The notes: generated from the sequence alone by a model not told the origin. 64,000 nt of DNA from Candidatus Rokuibacteriota bacterium (GCA_003221695.1 QHSX01000040.1:62001-126000); one strand, 5' to 3'. Positions 15,443 through 25,239 are shown, counted from the first letter of the stretch. Made by a program: numbers and translations.

Positions 15443-16403
15443 GGGCGCGCCGCGGCGGGTCTCCGTCGTCATGGCCACCTACCGGCGCGAGGAGCTCCTC
15501 CGCGCGGCGCTCGAGGACGTGCTGGCGCTAAAGTATCCGGAGCTGGAGATCATCGTCGTCGACCAGACCCCGGAGCACACGCCGGCGACCCGGGCGCTCC
15601 TCGCCTCGGTCGCCGACCACGTTCGGCTGATCCACCAGGCTCGACCGCACGTCGTCACGGCGTTGAACGCAGGCCTTGCCGCCGCGCGCGGTGAGATCGT
15701 GCTCTTTCTGGACGACGATATTCGGATCACCGACCCGGACTTCGTCGGGGCGCACGCAAAGAACTACGACGATCCGCGCGTCGGCGGCGTGGCCGGTCGC
15801 GTGATCGATGCGCGGACCCGCGCCGAGGGCCGGTACGATGCGCGGTCGGCCGATCCCGTGTTCGGATTCTTCCACACCTCCTGGAACCATCGGACGCGCG
15901 CGACGGTCTATTCGGCGCCCGGCGCCAACATGTCCTTCCGCCGCGAGGCGCTCGTCCGGCTCGGCGGCTTCGACGAGCGCTTCGTGGGGAACGCGTTTCG
16001 CTTCGAAAATGACCTGGTGCTCCGGCTCTCCCGCGCGGGTTACGTGGTGGTGTTCGACCCCGAGCCCGAGGTGCTGCACTTCTATGGGAGCCCGGGCGGG
16101 AGCGAGAACCGCCACCTCCTCGGCCGCGACCGCGCCTCGCACGCGTGGTACGTCGCCTTCTTCCACAACCAGGTCTACTGCGATCTCAAACACACGCCCC
16201 GCCGCTATCTGCCGGGGCGCTGCTGGCGCCTCTATCGCTCGCATGTGCTCAACCGGCCGTACCTCGTCGAGGGCGCGGGCTTCGTCCTCCACCGCCACGC
16301 TGCCTTCGTCCGTGGGGTGAGCGGGGCTGTCGCCACTTACGCCCGCCTGCCGCGCGCGGAGCGCTATGCCGTCGAGGCCTCCTCGACCCGGCTCCGCCGG
16401 TGA
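15435..16403 (+). CDS. glycosyltransferase family 2
   Basis: 322 aa. GTG 15435 overlaps the previous gene by 8 bp; GTG 15420 is another possible start. GT-A motifs are VSVVMATYRREELL, IIVVDQTPEHT, NAGLAAARGEIVLFLDDDIR (DxD equivalent in LDDD), and APGANMSFRREAL followed by GGFDERF. The pattern is that of inverting GT2 enzymes building polysaccharide repeats, acting at the cytoplasmic face of the inner membrane. The C-terminal region is basic and aromatic-rich. Sugar donor and linkage cannot be read from the sequence. Confidence 0.9.
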   Translation: MGEGAPRRVSVVMATYRREELLRAALEDVLALKYPELEIIVVDQTPEHTPATRALLASVADHVRLIHQARPHVVTALNAGLAAARGEIVLFLDDDIRITDPDFVGAHAKNYDDPRVGGVAGRVIDARTRAEGRYDARSADPVFGFFHTSWNHRTRATVYSAPGANMSFRREALVRLGGFDERFVGNAFRFENDLVLRLSRAGYVVVFDPEPEVLHFYGSPGGSENRHLLGRDRASHAWYVAFFHNQVYCDLKHTPRRYLPGRCWRLYRSHVLNRPYLVEGAGFVLHRHAAFVRGVSGAVATYARLPRAERYAVEASSTRLRR

Positions 16404-17929
16404 GCGCCCCGGCGGTGCGCGAGGGCTGGCAGCCGTCCAGCTGGTGGCCGCCGGTCGCGCTCGGTGGCGCACTGATCATCCGTCTCGCCTTTTTCGGCGG
16501 GCTCCTCGGATGGGACGACCTTGCCTACTGGGACGTGGCGCGGAGCTTCCGCCAGGGGGATTTCGTTCCCAACTCCCTATTCGGCGTGCGGTACCCGGTG
16601 TTCGCGCCGCTCGCCCTTTGCCAGACGCTCTTCGGCGAGACCGAGTACGCCGCCGCGCTGGTCCCGCTCGCATACTCTCTCGGCGAGCTCGTCCTCGCGT
16701 ACGCGCTCGGTGTCGTCTACGGAGGGCGCGGTCTCGGGCTCGCGGCGGTCGCGCTCCTCTCCGTCCTGCCGGTCGCGGTGCTCGAGGCCACCGAGCTGAA
16801 CGCGGACCTGCCCGCGGGCGTCTGGATGGCGGCCTCGGTGTATGCGGGGATACGCGGTGAGCTTGCTCCCGACGGCGGGCGGAGGTGGTTCCTCGCCGCC
16901 GGGCTGGCGCTCGGCTTGGCGTGGCTGACGAAGGACTCAGCGCTGGTGCTCCTGGCGGTCTTTGGGCTCCGGGCGGCCGGCCGCCAGTCGGCTCGGGCCG
17001 GCGCAGCCTGGCTCGCGACCGGACTCGCCGCCGTCATCGTCGCGCAACTCGCCTGGTCGGCGTGGGCGACCGGCGATCCCCTGGACCGGTACTCGGCGCG
17101 ACTCGCGGCGCCTCACGCCGAACACGTGCGCATGCTCGCCCCGTCGTACGCGTGGATGCTCGCCTATCCCCGGATGCTGCTCGACCCGCTCGACGGCCGC
17201 TTCGGCTATTTCGCGGGCGTGTTCTATCTCGTCCTCGTCGGGACGGTCTGGGGCGTGCGCCGAGGAGACCGCGCCATTCAGGAGCTCGCCGCCTGGTGGG
17301 GCCCCATCGTGCTGATCTTCAGCGTGATGCCCCTCGATTCCACCTTCACGCGGCCACTGTTTCATCAGTACGCCCGCAAGCTCGAGCCCCTCGTCATCCC
17401 CTTTGCGCTGACGGCTGCGCGCTGGTGGCTCGACGCGCTCGCGCGGCGACCGCCTGCGAGGGTCGCCGTCCTGTCGGGCTTCGTGGGGCTCGCGGCCCTC
17501 GGCATCTGGACGACGCACGCGGACTACCGATCGTGGGCGGCGGTCGCCCGTCAAGCAGCCCCCGTCATCGACGGCCACCCGCCGGACGCCGTGGTGATCA
17601 CCGATAACACCAACGGGTCGTTGCTCCGCGCCCTCCTGCCAGCGCGGCGGGCACGCATCCTCCCGACGGCGGGCCTCGACCGCGAGCCCTGGCCCGGCGC
17701 CGTGCTGGTGCTCCAGGACCCGTTGCTCCTCGAGAGCGACGTCGTTCACGGCCGCCCGATACCGCCGCGCCTGGCCGCGCCGCCTGCGGACTGGGTCCGC
17801 CTGGCGGAGTTCACCCGTCCCCAGCGCGTGGGCCTTCGAAGCCTGCTCCTCTCGCGCGGACGCGCGCCGGAGGGTCCGCCTCCGCCCTCGGTGCTCTGGC
17901 TGGTGCCGGCCTCCGGACGTGCAAGGTAG
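16400..17929 (+). CDS. GT-C type membrane glycosyltransferase (PMT/ArnT-like)
   Basis: 509 aa polytopic protein with about ten hydrophobic helices between residues 15 and 385. After the first helix, GWDDLAYWDVARSFRQGDF carries the Asp pair and aromatic pattern of GT-C enzymes (PMT_2/GT39), which use polyprenyl-phosphate sugars on the periplasmic side. The C-terminal 130 residues form a soluble extension. It starts with GTG in a 4-bp overlap with the GT2 gene. It probably decorates the polysaccharide or lipid after flipping, while the GT2/GT4 enzymes work in the cytoplasm. Ligase-type alternatives are less likely because the Wzy_C loop is absent. Confidence 0.78.
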   Translation: MSAPAVREGWQPSSWWPPVALGGALIIRLAFFGGLLGWDDLAYWDVARSFRQGDFVPNSLFGVRYPVFAPLALCQTLFGETEYAAALVPLAYSLGELVLAYALGVVYGGRGLGLAAVALLSVLPVAVLEATELNADLPAGVWMAASVYAGIRGELAPDGGRRWFLAAGLALGLAWLTKDSALVLLAVFGLRAAGRQSARAGAAWLATGLAAVIVAQLAWSAWATGDPLDRYSARLAAPHAEHVRMLAPSYAWMLAYPRMLLDPLDGRFGYFAGVFYLVLVGTVWGVRRGDRAIQELAAWWGPIVLIFSVMPLDSTFTRPLFHQYARKLEPLVIPFALTAARWWLDALARRPPARVAVLSGFVGLAALGIWTTHADYRSWAAVARQAAPVIDGHPPDAVVITDNTNGSLLRALLPARRARILPTAGLDREPWPGAVLVLQDPLLLESDVVHGRPIPPRLAAPPADWVRLAEFTRPQRVGLRSLLLSRGRAPEGPPPPSVLWLVPASGRAR

Positions 17930-17937
17930 GGTGCGCC

Positions 17938-19008
17938 ATGCGGATCTGCTTCGACGCGCGGGGCCTCGCGGGCAACCTGACGGGCGCTGGCAAGGCGTTC
18001 ACGCGTCTGCTCGGGCAGCTCCGCGAAGACTTTCCACAGCACGAATATCTCCTGGTGGCTCCCCGGGAGCCCGCCCGCTGGCGGCTGCCCCGCCAGCTCC
18101 TCTGGGAGCAGGTCGAGCTCCCGCTGCGCGCCCGCCGGGCCGGCGCCCACGTGCTGCACGCCCCCGGCGGAACCTCCGCGCCGATGCTGGGCGGACGCAA
18201 GGTCGTCATGACGGTCCACGATCTCGCGCCGACGCGCCACCCCGAGTTTTTGCCCCACGCGCGTAGCCGCTGGTACTGGGGACGCTGGGTGCCGCTGACC
18301 GCACGCTTCGCCGACCGCGTGGTGGTGCCGTCGCGGGCGACCAAGCGGGATCTGATCGCGTTGGCGAGGATCCGCGAGGATCGGATCCACGTCATCCCCT
18401 GGGGGGTCGCCCTCGATCTAGGCGCGCCGCCCTCGGCCGCCGAGCTCGCGCGCGTGCGCGCCGTCTACCGTCTGCCCTCGCGCTATCTCCTCTACGTCGG
18501 GACCATCGACCGCCGGAAGGACTACGCGACGTTGCTCGGTGCGCTCAGGCATCTCGACCCGACGCTGCAGCTCGTGGTGGCGGGCACGGTCATCGCCGGG
18601 CGCACCGATTTCCCCGAGCTCGTGGCGCGCCTTGATCTTCGGGCCCGCGTCAGCGTGCTCGGCTACGTGTCCGAGCGTGACCTGCCCGCGCTCTACCGCG
18701 CCGCGGACGCGTTCGTGTATCCATCGTTCTACGAAGGGTTCGGCCTGCCGGTCCTCGAGGCGCTGGCGTGCGGCACGCCCGTCGTTGCGTACAACACGAC
18801 CTCGCTGCCGGAGGTGGCGGGCGACGCCGCCATCCTCCTCGATCCGCCGGTGACCGCTGAGGCGTTGGCCGCGGCGATCGCGCGCGCCGTCGGTGACCCG
18901 GCGACGCGCGCGGACCTCGTCGGGCGCGGTCTCGAGCAGGCCAAGCGGTTCGACTGGCGCATCACCGCCGACCTCACGATGAAGGTGTATGAGTCGCTGG
19001 CGGCGTAG
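17938..19008 (+). CDS. glycosyltransferase family 4
   Basis: 356 aa GT-B enzyme. N-terminal MRICFDARGLAGNLTGAGKA is the acceptor-domain start, and GTSAPMLG and VHDLAPTRHPEF are typical early-domain signatures. The donor domain starts near YVGTIDRRKDYATLL (about 185) and contains the EX7E-like segment YEGFGLPVLEALACGTPVV. Retaining mechanism expected. It lies 8 bp after the GT-C gene. Many mannosyl/rhamnosyl-transferases of this type exist; specificity is not determinable here. Confidence 0.92.
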   Translation: MRICFDARGLAGNLTGAGKAFTRLLGQLREDFPQHEYLLVAPREPARWRLPRQLLWEQVELPLRARRAGAHVLHAPGGTSAPMLGGRKVVMTVHDLAPTRHPEFLPHARSRWYWGRWVPLTARFADRVVVPSRATKRDLIALARIREDRIHVIPWGVALDLGAPPSAAELARVRAVYRLPSRYLLYVGTIDRRKDYATLLGALRHLDPTLQLVVAGTVIAGRTDFPELVARLDLRARVSVLGYVSERDLPALYRAADAFVYPSFYEGFGLPVLEALACGTPVVAYNTTSLPEVAGDAAILLDPPVTAEALAAAIARAVGDPATRADLVGRGLEQAKRFDWRITADLTMKVYESLAA

Positions 19009-19053
19009 GGGGTCCGCCGATCGCAGGGTGCCGTCGGTGACCGCGGGGCGCTG

Positions 19054-20229
19054 ATGCGAATCTTCTTTTTGAGCTACGCGCACGAAGCCGGGCTCGTCGC
19101 CGACGCTGGCGGGTTCCGCAAGCTGTGGGAGCTTGCGCGGGCACTCGCCGAGCGCGACCACGAGGTCACGGTGCTCTACCCGAGGCTGCCCGGTCACCGG
19201 CCCTTACGGCAAGTGCCGAGCCGCTCCTACCCCGTGCTCGACCTGCCGTACCTGCGCCCACTGACCGCGTATCTCGGCATGTTCGTGCAGGCATGGGTAC
19301 TCGGCCGCGGGTGGCGCCCGGATGTCGTGTACTTCAGGAGTGGCACCAACGTCCTCCCGTTGGCCCTGGCCCGCCTCCTCGGCGCGGCGGCCGTGGTCGA
19401 GGTGAACGCGGACACGGTCGGGTTCCACCGGGCCGAGGGCGCGCCCGGGCTCAGGATCCGGGTGGGGCGGGCGCTCGAGTCCTTGAACGCCCGCCGGAGC
19501 GACGCGATCGTCGCCCTGACCCCCGGACTCAAGCGCATGCTGACGACGCGCTACGGGATCCCCCCGGCGAAGGTCCGCGTCATCCCGAGCGGGACGGACG
19601 TCCTCCACTTCGCACCCGCAGACCCCGCCGCCGCGCGCCGGCGCCTTGGGCTCGACGTGGCGTGCGTCGTCGTCGGCTTCGTCGGGCTCTTTTACCGACA
19701 CCAGGGCGTGCCGACGCTCCTCGAGGCGATCGCCCGCCTGCGGCCGACCACGCCGTCGCTCGCGGGGCTGGTGGTGGGCGATGGTGTCATGCGAGAAGAA
19801 TGGCAGGGCTCGGCCCACCGGCTCGGTGTCGCCGACATCGTGCGCTTCACAGGGCAGGTGCCTTACAGCGAGGCGCCAGCCTATCTCAGCGCCATGGACG
19901 TCGTCGTGGCGCCGTTCACCGCCGACCGGGGTGAGACCTCGCCCTTCAAAGTGCTCGACGCGATGGCGTGCGAGCGGGCGGTGGTCGCCTCCGACCTGCC
20001 GTCGGTCAGAGAGCTCGCGCGGGACAGCGGTGCCATCACGCTGGTCCCACCCGACGACCCGGACGCGCTCGCGGCGGCGCTCGAGACGCTGCTCGCCGAT
20101 CCGGACCGCCGGCGCGCGCTCGCCCGCCGGGGGCGCGCGTTCGTGATGGCACGGCACGGGTGGGATAAGATCGGAACCGTGCTCGCGGCGACGCTCGCCG
20201 AGCTCGCCGGACGGCGCGACACCCGATGA
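19054..20229 (+). CDS. glycosyltransferase family 4
   Basis: 391 aa GT-B enzyme. MRIFFLSYAHEAGLVADAGG opens the acceptor domain; donor-site motifs include FVGLFYRHQGVPTLLEAI, VVGDGVMREEW and the EX7E segment ETSPFKVLDAMACERAVV. ATG at 19054 is preceded by a 45-nt spacer, the largest gap in this part of the operon, which contains no evident promoter or terminator. The C-terminal helix crosses back to the N-terminal domain as usual for the family. Probably adds one residue of the repeat unit at the cytoplasmic membrane face. Confidence 0.92.
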   Translation: MRIFFLSYAHEAGLVADAGGFRKLWELARALAERDHEVTVLYPRLPGHRPLRQVPSRSYPVLDLPYLRPLTAYLGMFVQAWVLGRGWRPDVVYFRSGTNVLPLALARLLGAAAVVEVNADTVGFHRAEGAPGLRIRVGRALESLNARRSDAIVALTPGLKRMLTTRYGIPPAKVRVIPSGTDVLHFAPADPAAARRRLGLDVACVVVGFVGLFYRHQGVPTLLEAIARLRPTTPSLAGLVVGDGVMREEWQGSAHRLGVADIVRFTGQVPYSEAPAYLSAMDVVVAPFTADRGETSPFKVLDAMACERAVVASDLPSVRELARDSGAITLVPPDDPDALAAALETLLADPDRRRALARRGRAFVMARHGWDKIGTVLAATLAELAGRRDTR

Positions 20230-20242
20230 CGATCACGGCGCT

Positions 20243-21457
20243 GTGCGTGGCGGTCGGCGGGATCGCGTCCGGAGGCGCCGCATAGTTATCTGTCTGGTGG
20301 CGCGACGGATCTGGACCCACGGCCTCGGGGGGATGGAGGAGCACTGCCGGACCATCGCCACGGAGCTCGTGCGACAGGGGCACCGGGTCCATGTGCTGAC
20401 AACGTCCCATCCGGACCGGCGCGCGAGCGAGACGGCGTACGGTGCAACCGTGCACTACCTTGCGGGGACGCCGCCCGGCGACTATTCGCGTTCCTGGTGG
20501 CGCGAGAGCCGCCGCTGGGCGCAGGCGCATTTCTCGGCGCTGGGCGTCGAGACCGTGCTCAGCATGAGTTTCGCTGCTTCCGGTCTCGTCGGGCTCGGCG
20601 GGCCGCCGATCCACACGATCGTCCACGGCTGGGGCTTGAATCATCTCCGGAGCTTCTGGCACGATTCCCGGGGCTGGCGCCGCCTGATCGAGTTCCCGCG
20701 CTCAGCGCGCTGGTTTCTGTCGACGCTGCCAAGGGGTCGGGCCTTGCTGCTCGGGTCCCGGCGCATTCTCGCCGTGAGCCGAGAAATCGAGCACGAGCTC
20801 CGCGGCTACGGCCGCGTCTCTTTTCTCCCCAACTGCATCGACACCGCGGAGTTCACCCGCCAGCCGGAGGGCCGCGCGCGGGCGCGCTCCGACCTCGGCG
20901 TGACGGACCGTGATTGTCTCGCGCTGATGGCGAGCACCCTCACCTGGCAGAAAGGGGTGCACCTCGGCCTCCGTGCCTGCGCCGTCGTGGGGCGCGAGCA
21001 TCCCGAGCTGGCCGTGGTGGTCGTCGGCGGAGGGCCAGCGGCGGCCGCCCTCGCCGAGGAGGTCCGGCGGGCGGCGCCGCAACTCAGGGCGCACTTTCTC
21101 GGCCCCCGCCCGCACGCGGAGCTGCCGCCGTTCTACGCGGCGGCCGACCTGTTCCTCCTGCCGACGCTCCGCCAGGAGGGGATGCCGACGACGATCCTCG
21201 AGGCGATGGCCGCCGGCTTGGCGGTCGTCGCGATGCGGGCGGGGGGCACGCCGACCGGGGTCGCCGACGGCGAGACCGGCCTCCTGGTGCCGCTCGGGGA
21301 CGTCCGCGCCTTCGCCGCGGCGCTCCGCGACCTCGTCGTCAACCCCGAGCGCCGGCGCGCCATGGGTCGCGCCGCGCGGGCGCGCGCGGTGGCGGAATTC
21401 GACAAGGCGATCGTGATCCGGCGGCTCGCCGAGATCCTGGCGGGTGATCCGTGCTGA
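20243..21457 (+). CDS. glycosyltransferase family 4
   Basis: 404 aa with a GTG start 13 bp after the preceding stop. The first 14 residues are very basic and could be untranslated; a later in-frame GTG (at RRIVICLVARR) would give a more typical N-terminus. Signatures: GGMEEHCRTIATEL near the N-terminus, SFAASGLVGL, ILAVSREIEHEL, LTWQKGVHLGLRA at the donor-domain start, and the EX7E segment QEGMPTTILEAMAAGLAVVA. GT-B fold, retaining. Its end overlaps the next methyltransferase by 7 bp. Confidence 0.9.
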   Translation: MRGGRRDRVRRRRIVICLVARRIWTHGLGGMEEHCRTIATELVRQGHRVHVLTTSHPDRRASETAYGATVHYLAGTPPGDYSRSWWRESRRWAQAHFSALGVETVLSMSFAASGLVGLGGPPIHTIVHGWGLNHLRSFWHDSRGWRRLIEFPRSARWFLSTLPRGRALLLGSRRILAVSREIEHELRGYGRVSFLPNCIDTAEFTRQPEGRARARSDLGVTDRDCLALMASTLTWQKGVHLGLRACAVVGREHPELAVVVVGGGPAAAALAEEVRRAAPQLRAHFLGPRPHAELPPFYAAADLFLLPTLRQEGMPTTILEAMAAGLAVVAMRAGGTPTGVADGETGLLVPLGDVRAFAAALRDLVVNPERRRAMGRAARARAVAEFDKAIVIRRLAEILAGDPC

Positions 21458-22221
21458 AGACCGGGCACGACCTGTCGGATACGGAGATTCTGTCGCGCTA
21501 CCAGCGCCTGGTCGGGCGTGGCGGCCTGGGTCCCGCGTTCATCGCGCGTGTCCTGGCGGTCGCTGGCGATCTGACTCGTCGACGTGTCCTCGACGTCGGC
21601 TGTGGGAAAGGCGAGCTCCTGCAGGCGATCGCCGAGCGCTTCGAGTGTACGCTCACCGGTGTCGATTTCGCGGCTGCGCGGCTTGCCGCGGCGTCGGGGA
21701 GCCGGCGCCCGATCCGTCTCGTCATCCACGACCTCACGCGGGCTCTGCCGTTCGCGGCCGGCGTGTTCGACGTGATCTTCTGTACGGAGACGCTCGAACA
21801 TCTCAAGGTCCCAGCGGCGTGCCTCGCCGAGATTCGGCGCGTGTTGGCGCCTGGCGGGAAGCTCGTCGTGTCGGTCCCGAACGCGACCGGGTTCTTTCCG
21901 TTCAACCGGCTGGCGACGTTCGTCCCCGGCCGCTGGCTGCGCCGCCGTCTCCTGCCGTACGAGCATCCAGACAACACCGATCAGCCGATCGACACCTCCT
22001 TCGATTATCAGGAGATCGTCGATCTCTTGACGGCCGCCGGGTTCGCGATCGAGGTCCGCACGGGGTATCGCTACTTCCGCTATCTCGAGATGCTTCCGGT
22101 GGCGCGAGCAGTCTTCCGCGCCTTGTATCCGACACTCGAGGCGTGGCTCGAGACCATCGGTGCCCAGCGCTTCGCCTACAACCTCATCCTCAAGTGCACT
22201 CCGATGAGCTTCGTGCGGTGA
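21451..22221 (+). CDS. class I SAM-dependent methyltransferase
   Basis: 256 aa. GTG at 21451 overlaps the GT4 stop by 7 bp. Motif I is VLDVGCGKGELL (about 47-58), followed by acidic LTGVDFAAARL and the loop FDVIFCTETLEHLK, all typical of Methyltransf_11/23 enzymes. No membrane helix. It follows a glycosyltransferase in the polysaccharide operon, so a sugar hydroxyl or a lipid-linked intermediate is the expected substrate. Second of three methyltransferases in the locus. Confidence 0.88.
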   Translation: MLKTGHDLSDTEILSRYQRLVGRGGLGPAFIARVLAVAGDLTRRRVLDVGCGKGELLQAIAERFECTLTGVDFAAARLAAASGSRRPIRLVIHDLTRALPFAAGVFDVIFCTETLEHLKVPAACLAEIRRVLAPGGKLVVSVPNATGFFPFNRLATFVPGRWLRRRLLPYEHPDNTDQPIDTSFDYQEIVDLLTAAGFAIEVRTGYRYFRYLEMLPVARAVFRALYPTLEAWLETIGAQRFAYNLILKCTPMSFVR

Positions 22222-23174
22222 GAACCCCCGTCTCGGGGCTCGCGCGCTGGGTCTGCGGCTGGGCGCCCGCGCTCGGGCTCGTCACCCCGGCGAGCGCGCG
22301 TCCGATGGGGGTGAGCGCGCTCGTCCGGGCGAGGGACGAAGAGGCCTGGATCGAACCGTCGCTGCGCTCCCTCGAAGGGTTCGCCGACGAGATCGTCCTC
22401 GTCGACAACGGGTCCTCCGACTCGACGGTCGAGCGGGCGCGGGCGCTCGTCGGGCGCCTCGGCCTCGAGGTTCGGATCGACTCGGCGCCCGGCCTCGACC
22501 ACACGGCGCTCTCCAACCGCGTGCTCGAGCTGGCCCGCTTCCGCTGGCTGATCAGGTGGGACGCCGACTGCGTGGCGCACACTGCCGGGCCGAACGCCCT
22601 CCGTGAGCTGCGCCGGCGCCTTCTCGAGCTCCCGCCCTGGCGCCACGTCTGCATCCATCCGGCGGCCGTCGAGGTCGCGGGCGATCTTTTTCACCGCGTT
22701 CCCGAGATCGCCGTCCGGTACGACGCGCACGTCGTCACGTACTCGCCCGCGCTCCGCTACGAGACCGCGGTGACACGGGCCGGAGGTCGCCCGATCGCCA
22801 TCGAATTCCTCCGGCTGCCGCGTTACTACGCGATCGAGCGGTGGCCAACGCCCGCGATCTTTCACGTCAACGTCAAGCCCGCCCGGCGCATGTTGCTCCG
22901 CCACTTCTGGCTGGAGTGGTGGGCGGAGCGCCCGGCCATGTCACTCCAGGAGTACGCGCTCCAGCGCGCCCGGAAGGAATGGGGCGCCGCCAATCTCGAC
23001 GACGCGGCGGCGACATTCACGGCGCGCTACTGTCGGCGCCTGGTGCCGTTCGATCCGGCGCCCTACGGCGGCTACCCGGCGCTGCTCGCGCCGGCCCTGG
23101 CCGAGCGCCGGTTCCACGTGCTCTATGCGGACGGCGCCATCGTCGGGCGGAGCGACGTCGGCCCGCGCGCATGA
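22218..23174 (+). CDS. glycosyltransferase family 2 (DEEh-type)
   Basis: 318 aa, GTG start in a GTGA overlap. The N-terminal motif ARDEEAWIEPSLRSLEGFAD and EIVLVDNGSSDSTVERA belong to the GT2 subgroup that often adds sugars to lipid A core or teichoic-like polymers. RWDADCVAHTAG contains the DxD equivalent (DAD). After about residue 180 the protein is less conserved and contains ILHVNVKPARRMLLRHF-like acceptor-side sequence, read here as IFHVNVKPARRMLLRHF. The donor is unknown. Confidence 0.85.
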   Translation: MRTPVSGLARWVCGWAPALGLVTPASARPMGVSALVRARDEEAWIEPSLRSLEGFADEIVLVDNGSSDSTVERARALVGRLGLEVRIDSAPGLDHTALSNRVLELARFRWLIRWDADCVAHTAGPNALRELRRRLLELPPWRHVCIHPAAVEVAGDLFHRVPEIAVRYDAHVVTYSPALRYETAVTRAGGRPIAIEFLRLPRYYAIERWPTPAIFHVNVKPARRMLLRHFWLEWWAERPAMSLQEYALQRARKEWGAANLDDAAATFTARYCRRLVPFDPAPYGGYPALLAPALAERRFHVLYADGAIVGRSDVGPRA

Positions 23175-24073
23175 TCGGCGACCGCCGTACGGACGCGGTG
23201 CGAGAGTGCCCGATGTGCGGAGCGGCAGGGGCCTCCTCGCTGGTGGGCGCGCCGTCGCCCCGGATGGTGCGGTGCCGCGCGTGCAGGTTGGCCTACCGCG
23301 ACCCGCTGCCGGCCCCGGGGCCGCCGCCGGACTCGCTCGAGCCCGACCACGAGACGATCCGGCTGGAGGAGCGCGTGGCCGACCGTCGCAGCCACGAGTT
23401 CCGCCGCCTGCTGGCTCGGGCCGGGCGCCCTGGCCGGGTCCTCGATGTCGGGACGGGCTTCGGCTATTTCCTGAGGCTCGCCGGCGAAGCGGGCTGGGAC
23501 GCCGTCGGCGTGGACGTCGACGAGCAGGCGGTGCATTATGCCCGAACGCGGCTCGGCGTGAACGCTCTCGCGAGTGACCTCCACGGGTGCCGGTTCCCAG
23601 ACGCGTCCTTCGATCTCGTCACACTCTGGAACGTGCTCGAGTTCGTCGCCACACCACTCCAGCTCTTGGAGGAGGTCAGGCGCGTCGTGAAGCCCCGAGG
23701 GGGCGTGTTCATCCGGACGCAGAACCTGGCGTGGCAGCTCGCGAGCTTCCGTGCGGCCGCGGGGCTCAAGCGGCTGGGGCTCGGCGCCCCCCTCGAACGG
23801 ACGCCGCGCCTGACATTCATCTTCAACACGAACTGCTTCTCCCGCACCACGCTTGCGCTCGTCCTCGAGCGGACGGGATTGGAGCCGCTCTCGATCCGCA
23901 ACAGCCCGCCGGTCCCCGGGGATCCGTACCTCGGGCTGGGGACGCCGGGAGAGCTGGTCTTCGGCCTGGTCAAGCGCGTGATCTTCGGCGCCGCGCTGGC
24001 CATCGCGTTCGCCTCGGTCCACCGGTGGCTCGTCGGGCCCTCGCTCGAGGCGTGGGGCCGGCCGGCGCCGTGA
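23171..24073 (+). CDS. SAM-dependent methyltransferase with N-terminal zinc ribbon
   Basis: 300 aa, ATGA overlap with the preceding GT2. An N-terminal zinc-ribbon-like knuckle (ECPMCGA at 12-18 and VRCRACRLAYRDP at 33-45) gives two CxxC pairs. It is followed by a class I methyltransferase domain with motif I VLDVGTGFGYFL (about 90-101), acidic VGVDVDEQAV and the loop FDLVTLWNVLEFV. This layout (CxxC-x-n-CxxC plus Methyltransf_23) is common in polysaccharide loci. A hydrophobic stretch near the C-terminus (about 260-285) may give membrane contact. Confidence 0.87.
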   Translation: MIGDRRTDAVRECPMCGAAGASSLVGAPSPRMVRCRACRLAYRDPLPAPGPPPDSLEPDHETIRLEERVADRRSHEFRRLLARAGRPGRVLDVGTGFGYFLRLAGEAGWDAVGVDVDEQAVHYARTRLGVNALASDLHGCRFPDASFDLVTLWNVLEFVATPLQLLEEVRRVVKPRGGVFIRTQNLAWQLASFRAAAGLKRLGLGAPLERTPRLTFIFNTNCFSRTTLALVLERTGLEPLSIRNSPPVPGDPYLGLGTPGELVFGLVKRVIFGAALAIAFASVHRWLVGPSLEAWGRPAP

Positions 24074-25239
24074 GCGTGCAGCCGGTCCTGGTGCTGCACC
24101 TCGCGGGGTCCGCCGGGTGGGCCGGTGGCGAAGCGTACCTGCTCAAGCTCGCCTCCGCGCTCGACCGTGACCGCTTCACGCTCGCCGTCGCCGTGCCGGA
24201 GCCGGGTCCGCTCGTGGAGCGACTCCACGCCCTCGGCATCGCCACCTATCACGTGCCACTCGCCGACCGGCTCGTCAACCCTCGGGCGCTGGTCGTGCTG
24301 GTCCGGCTCTTCCGGTCGCTCCGCCCCGCGATCGTCCAGTCGCACGGCGCGCGCTCCAACGTCTACGCGCGACTGGCCGGACGCCTGGCCGGGGTGCCGG
24401 TGGTGCTCTCCACGGTGCACAATTCCCTCTTCGATTATGAGGTGAGCCCGGGGCGCAGGCGGGCGTACGTCCTCGCCGAGCGCCTGACGAGCGCGCTCGC
24501 TGACCGCGTCATCGCGGTCTCTACGGCCGTCGCCCATGATCTGGTCCTTCGCTATGGCATCGCCGCATCGAAGGTGGTGACGGTGCGTAATGGCATCGCC
24601 GCCGATGCCTTCGCGCCGGCCCGGCCGCCGGCGCTCGTGCGGGACGAGCTCGGGCTCCACCGTGACGATCGGCTGATCGGCGTCGCCGCGCGGATGACCG
24701 AGCAGAAGGGTCACCGCGTCCTGCTCGACGCGCTCCCGTCGGTCGCGGCGCGCTTCCCGCGTATGCGCTGTCTCCTCATCGGCGACGGTCCCCTCCGGCC
24801 CGCGCTCGAGACGCGGGCGCGTGCGCTCGGCCTGACCGAGCGCTGCCGGTTCACCGGGGCCCGCGACGATGTCGCCGATCTCCTGGCCGCCCTCGAGCTC
24901 GTCGTCCTGCCCTCGTGGTCGGAGGGGCTGTCCTTCGCGCTCCTGGAGGCGATGGCGCTCGGCAGGCCCGTCGTCGCGACTCACGTGGGCGGCAATCCCG
25001 AGGTGATCGACCACGATCGCACCGGCCTGCTCGTCGCGCCGGGCGACGCGACGGCGCTCGCGGGTGCCATCCAGCGGCTCTTGGAGTGCCCGGAAGAGGC
25101 CAGGGCGATGGGGGCGCGCGGAGCGGCGCGCGTGCGGGCGGAGTTTCCGCTCGGGGGCATGGTCCGGTCGCTCGAGATGGTCTACGCGTCCGCCCTCCAA
25201 GGCGAAGTCGCCAAGCCGGCGCCTTCTGTGAAAAACTGA
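24070..25239 (+). CDS. glycosyltransferase family 4
   Basis: 389 aa, GTG start in a GTGA overlap. Acceptor domain: LVLHLAGSAGWAGGEAYLL and VQSHGARSNVYARLAGRLAG. Donor domain: IGVAARMTEQKGHRVLLDAL, LLIGDGPLRPALE and the EX7E segment SEGLSFALLEAMALGRPVVA. This is the cleanest GT4 signature in the cluster. Cytoplasmic, probably adding a hexose or deoxyhexose to the growing lipid-linked chain. The next gene starts 22 bp downstream. Confidence 0.93.
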   Translation: MSVQPVLVLHLAGSAGWAGGEAYLLKLASALDRDRFTLAVAVPEPGPLVERLHALGIATYHVPLADRLVNPRALVVLVRLFRSLRPAIVQSHGARSNVYARLAGRLAGVPVVLSTVHNSLFDYEVSPGRRRAYVLAERLTSALADRVIAVSTAVAHDLVLRYGIAASKVVTVRNGIAADAFAPARPPALVRDELGLHRDDRLIGVAARMTEQKGHRVLLDALPSVAARFPRMRCLLIGDGPLRPALETRARALGLTERCRFTGARDDVADLLAALELVVLPSWSEGLSFALLEAMALGRPVVATHVGGNPEVIDHDRTGLLVAPGDATALAGAIQRLLECPEEARAMGARGAARVRAEFPLGGMVRSLEMVYASALQGEVAKPAPSVKN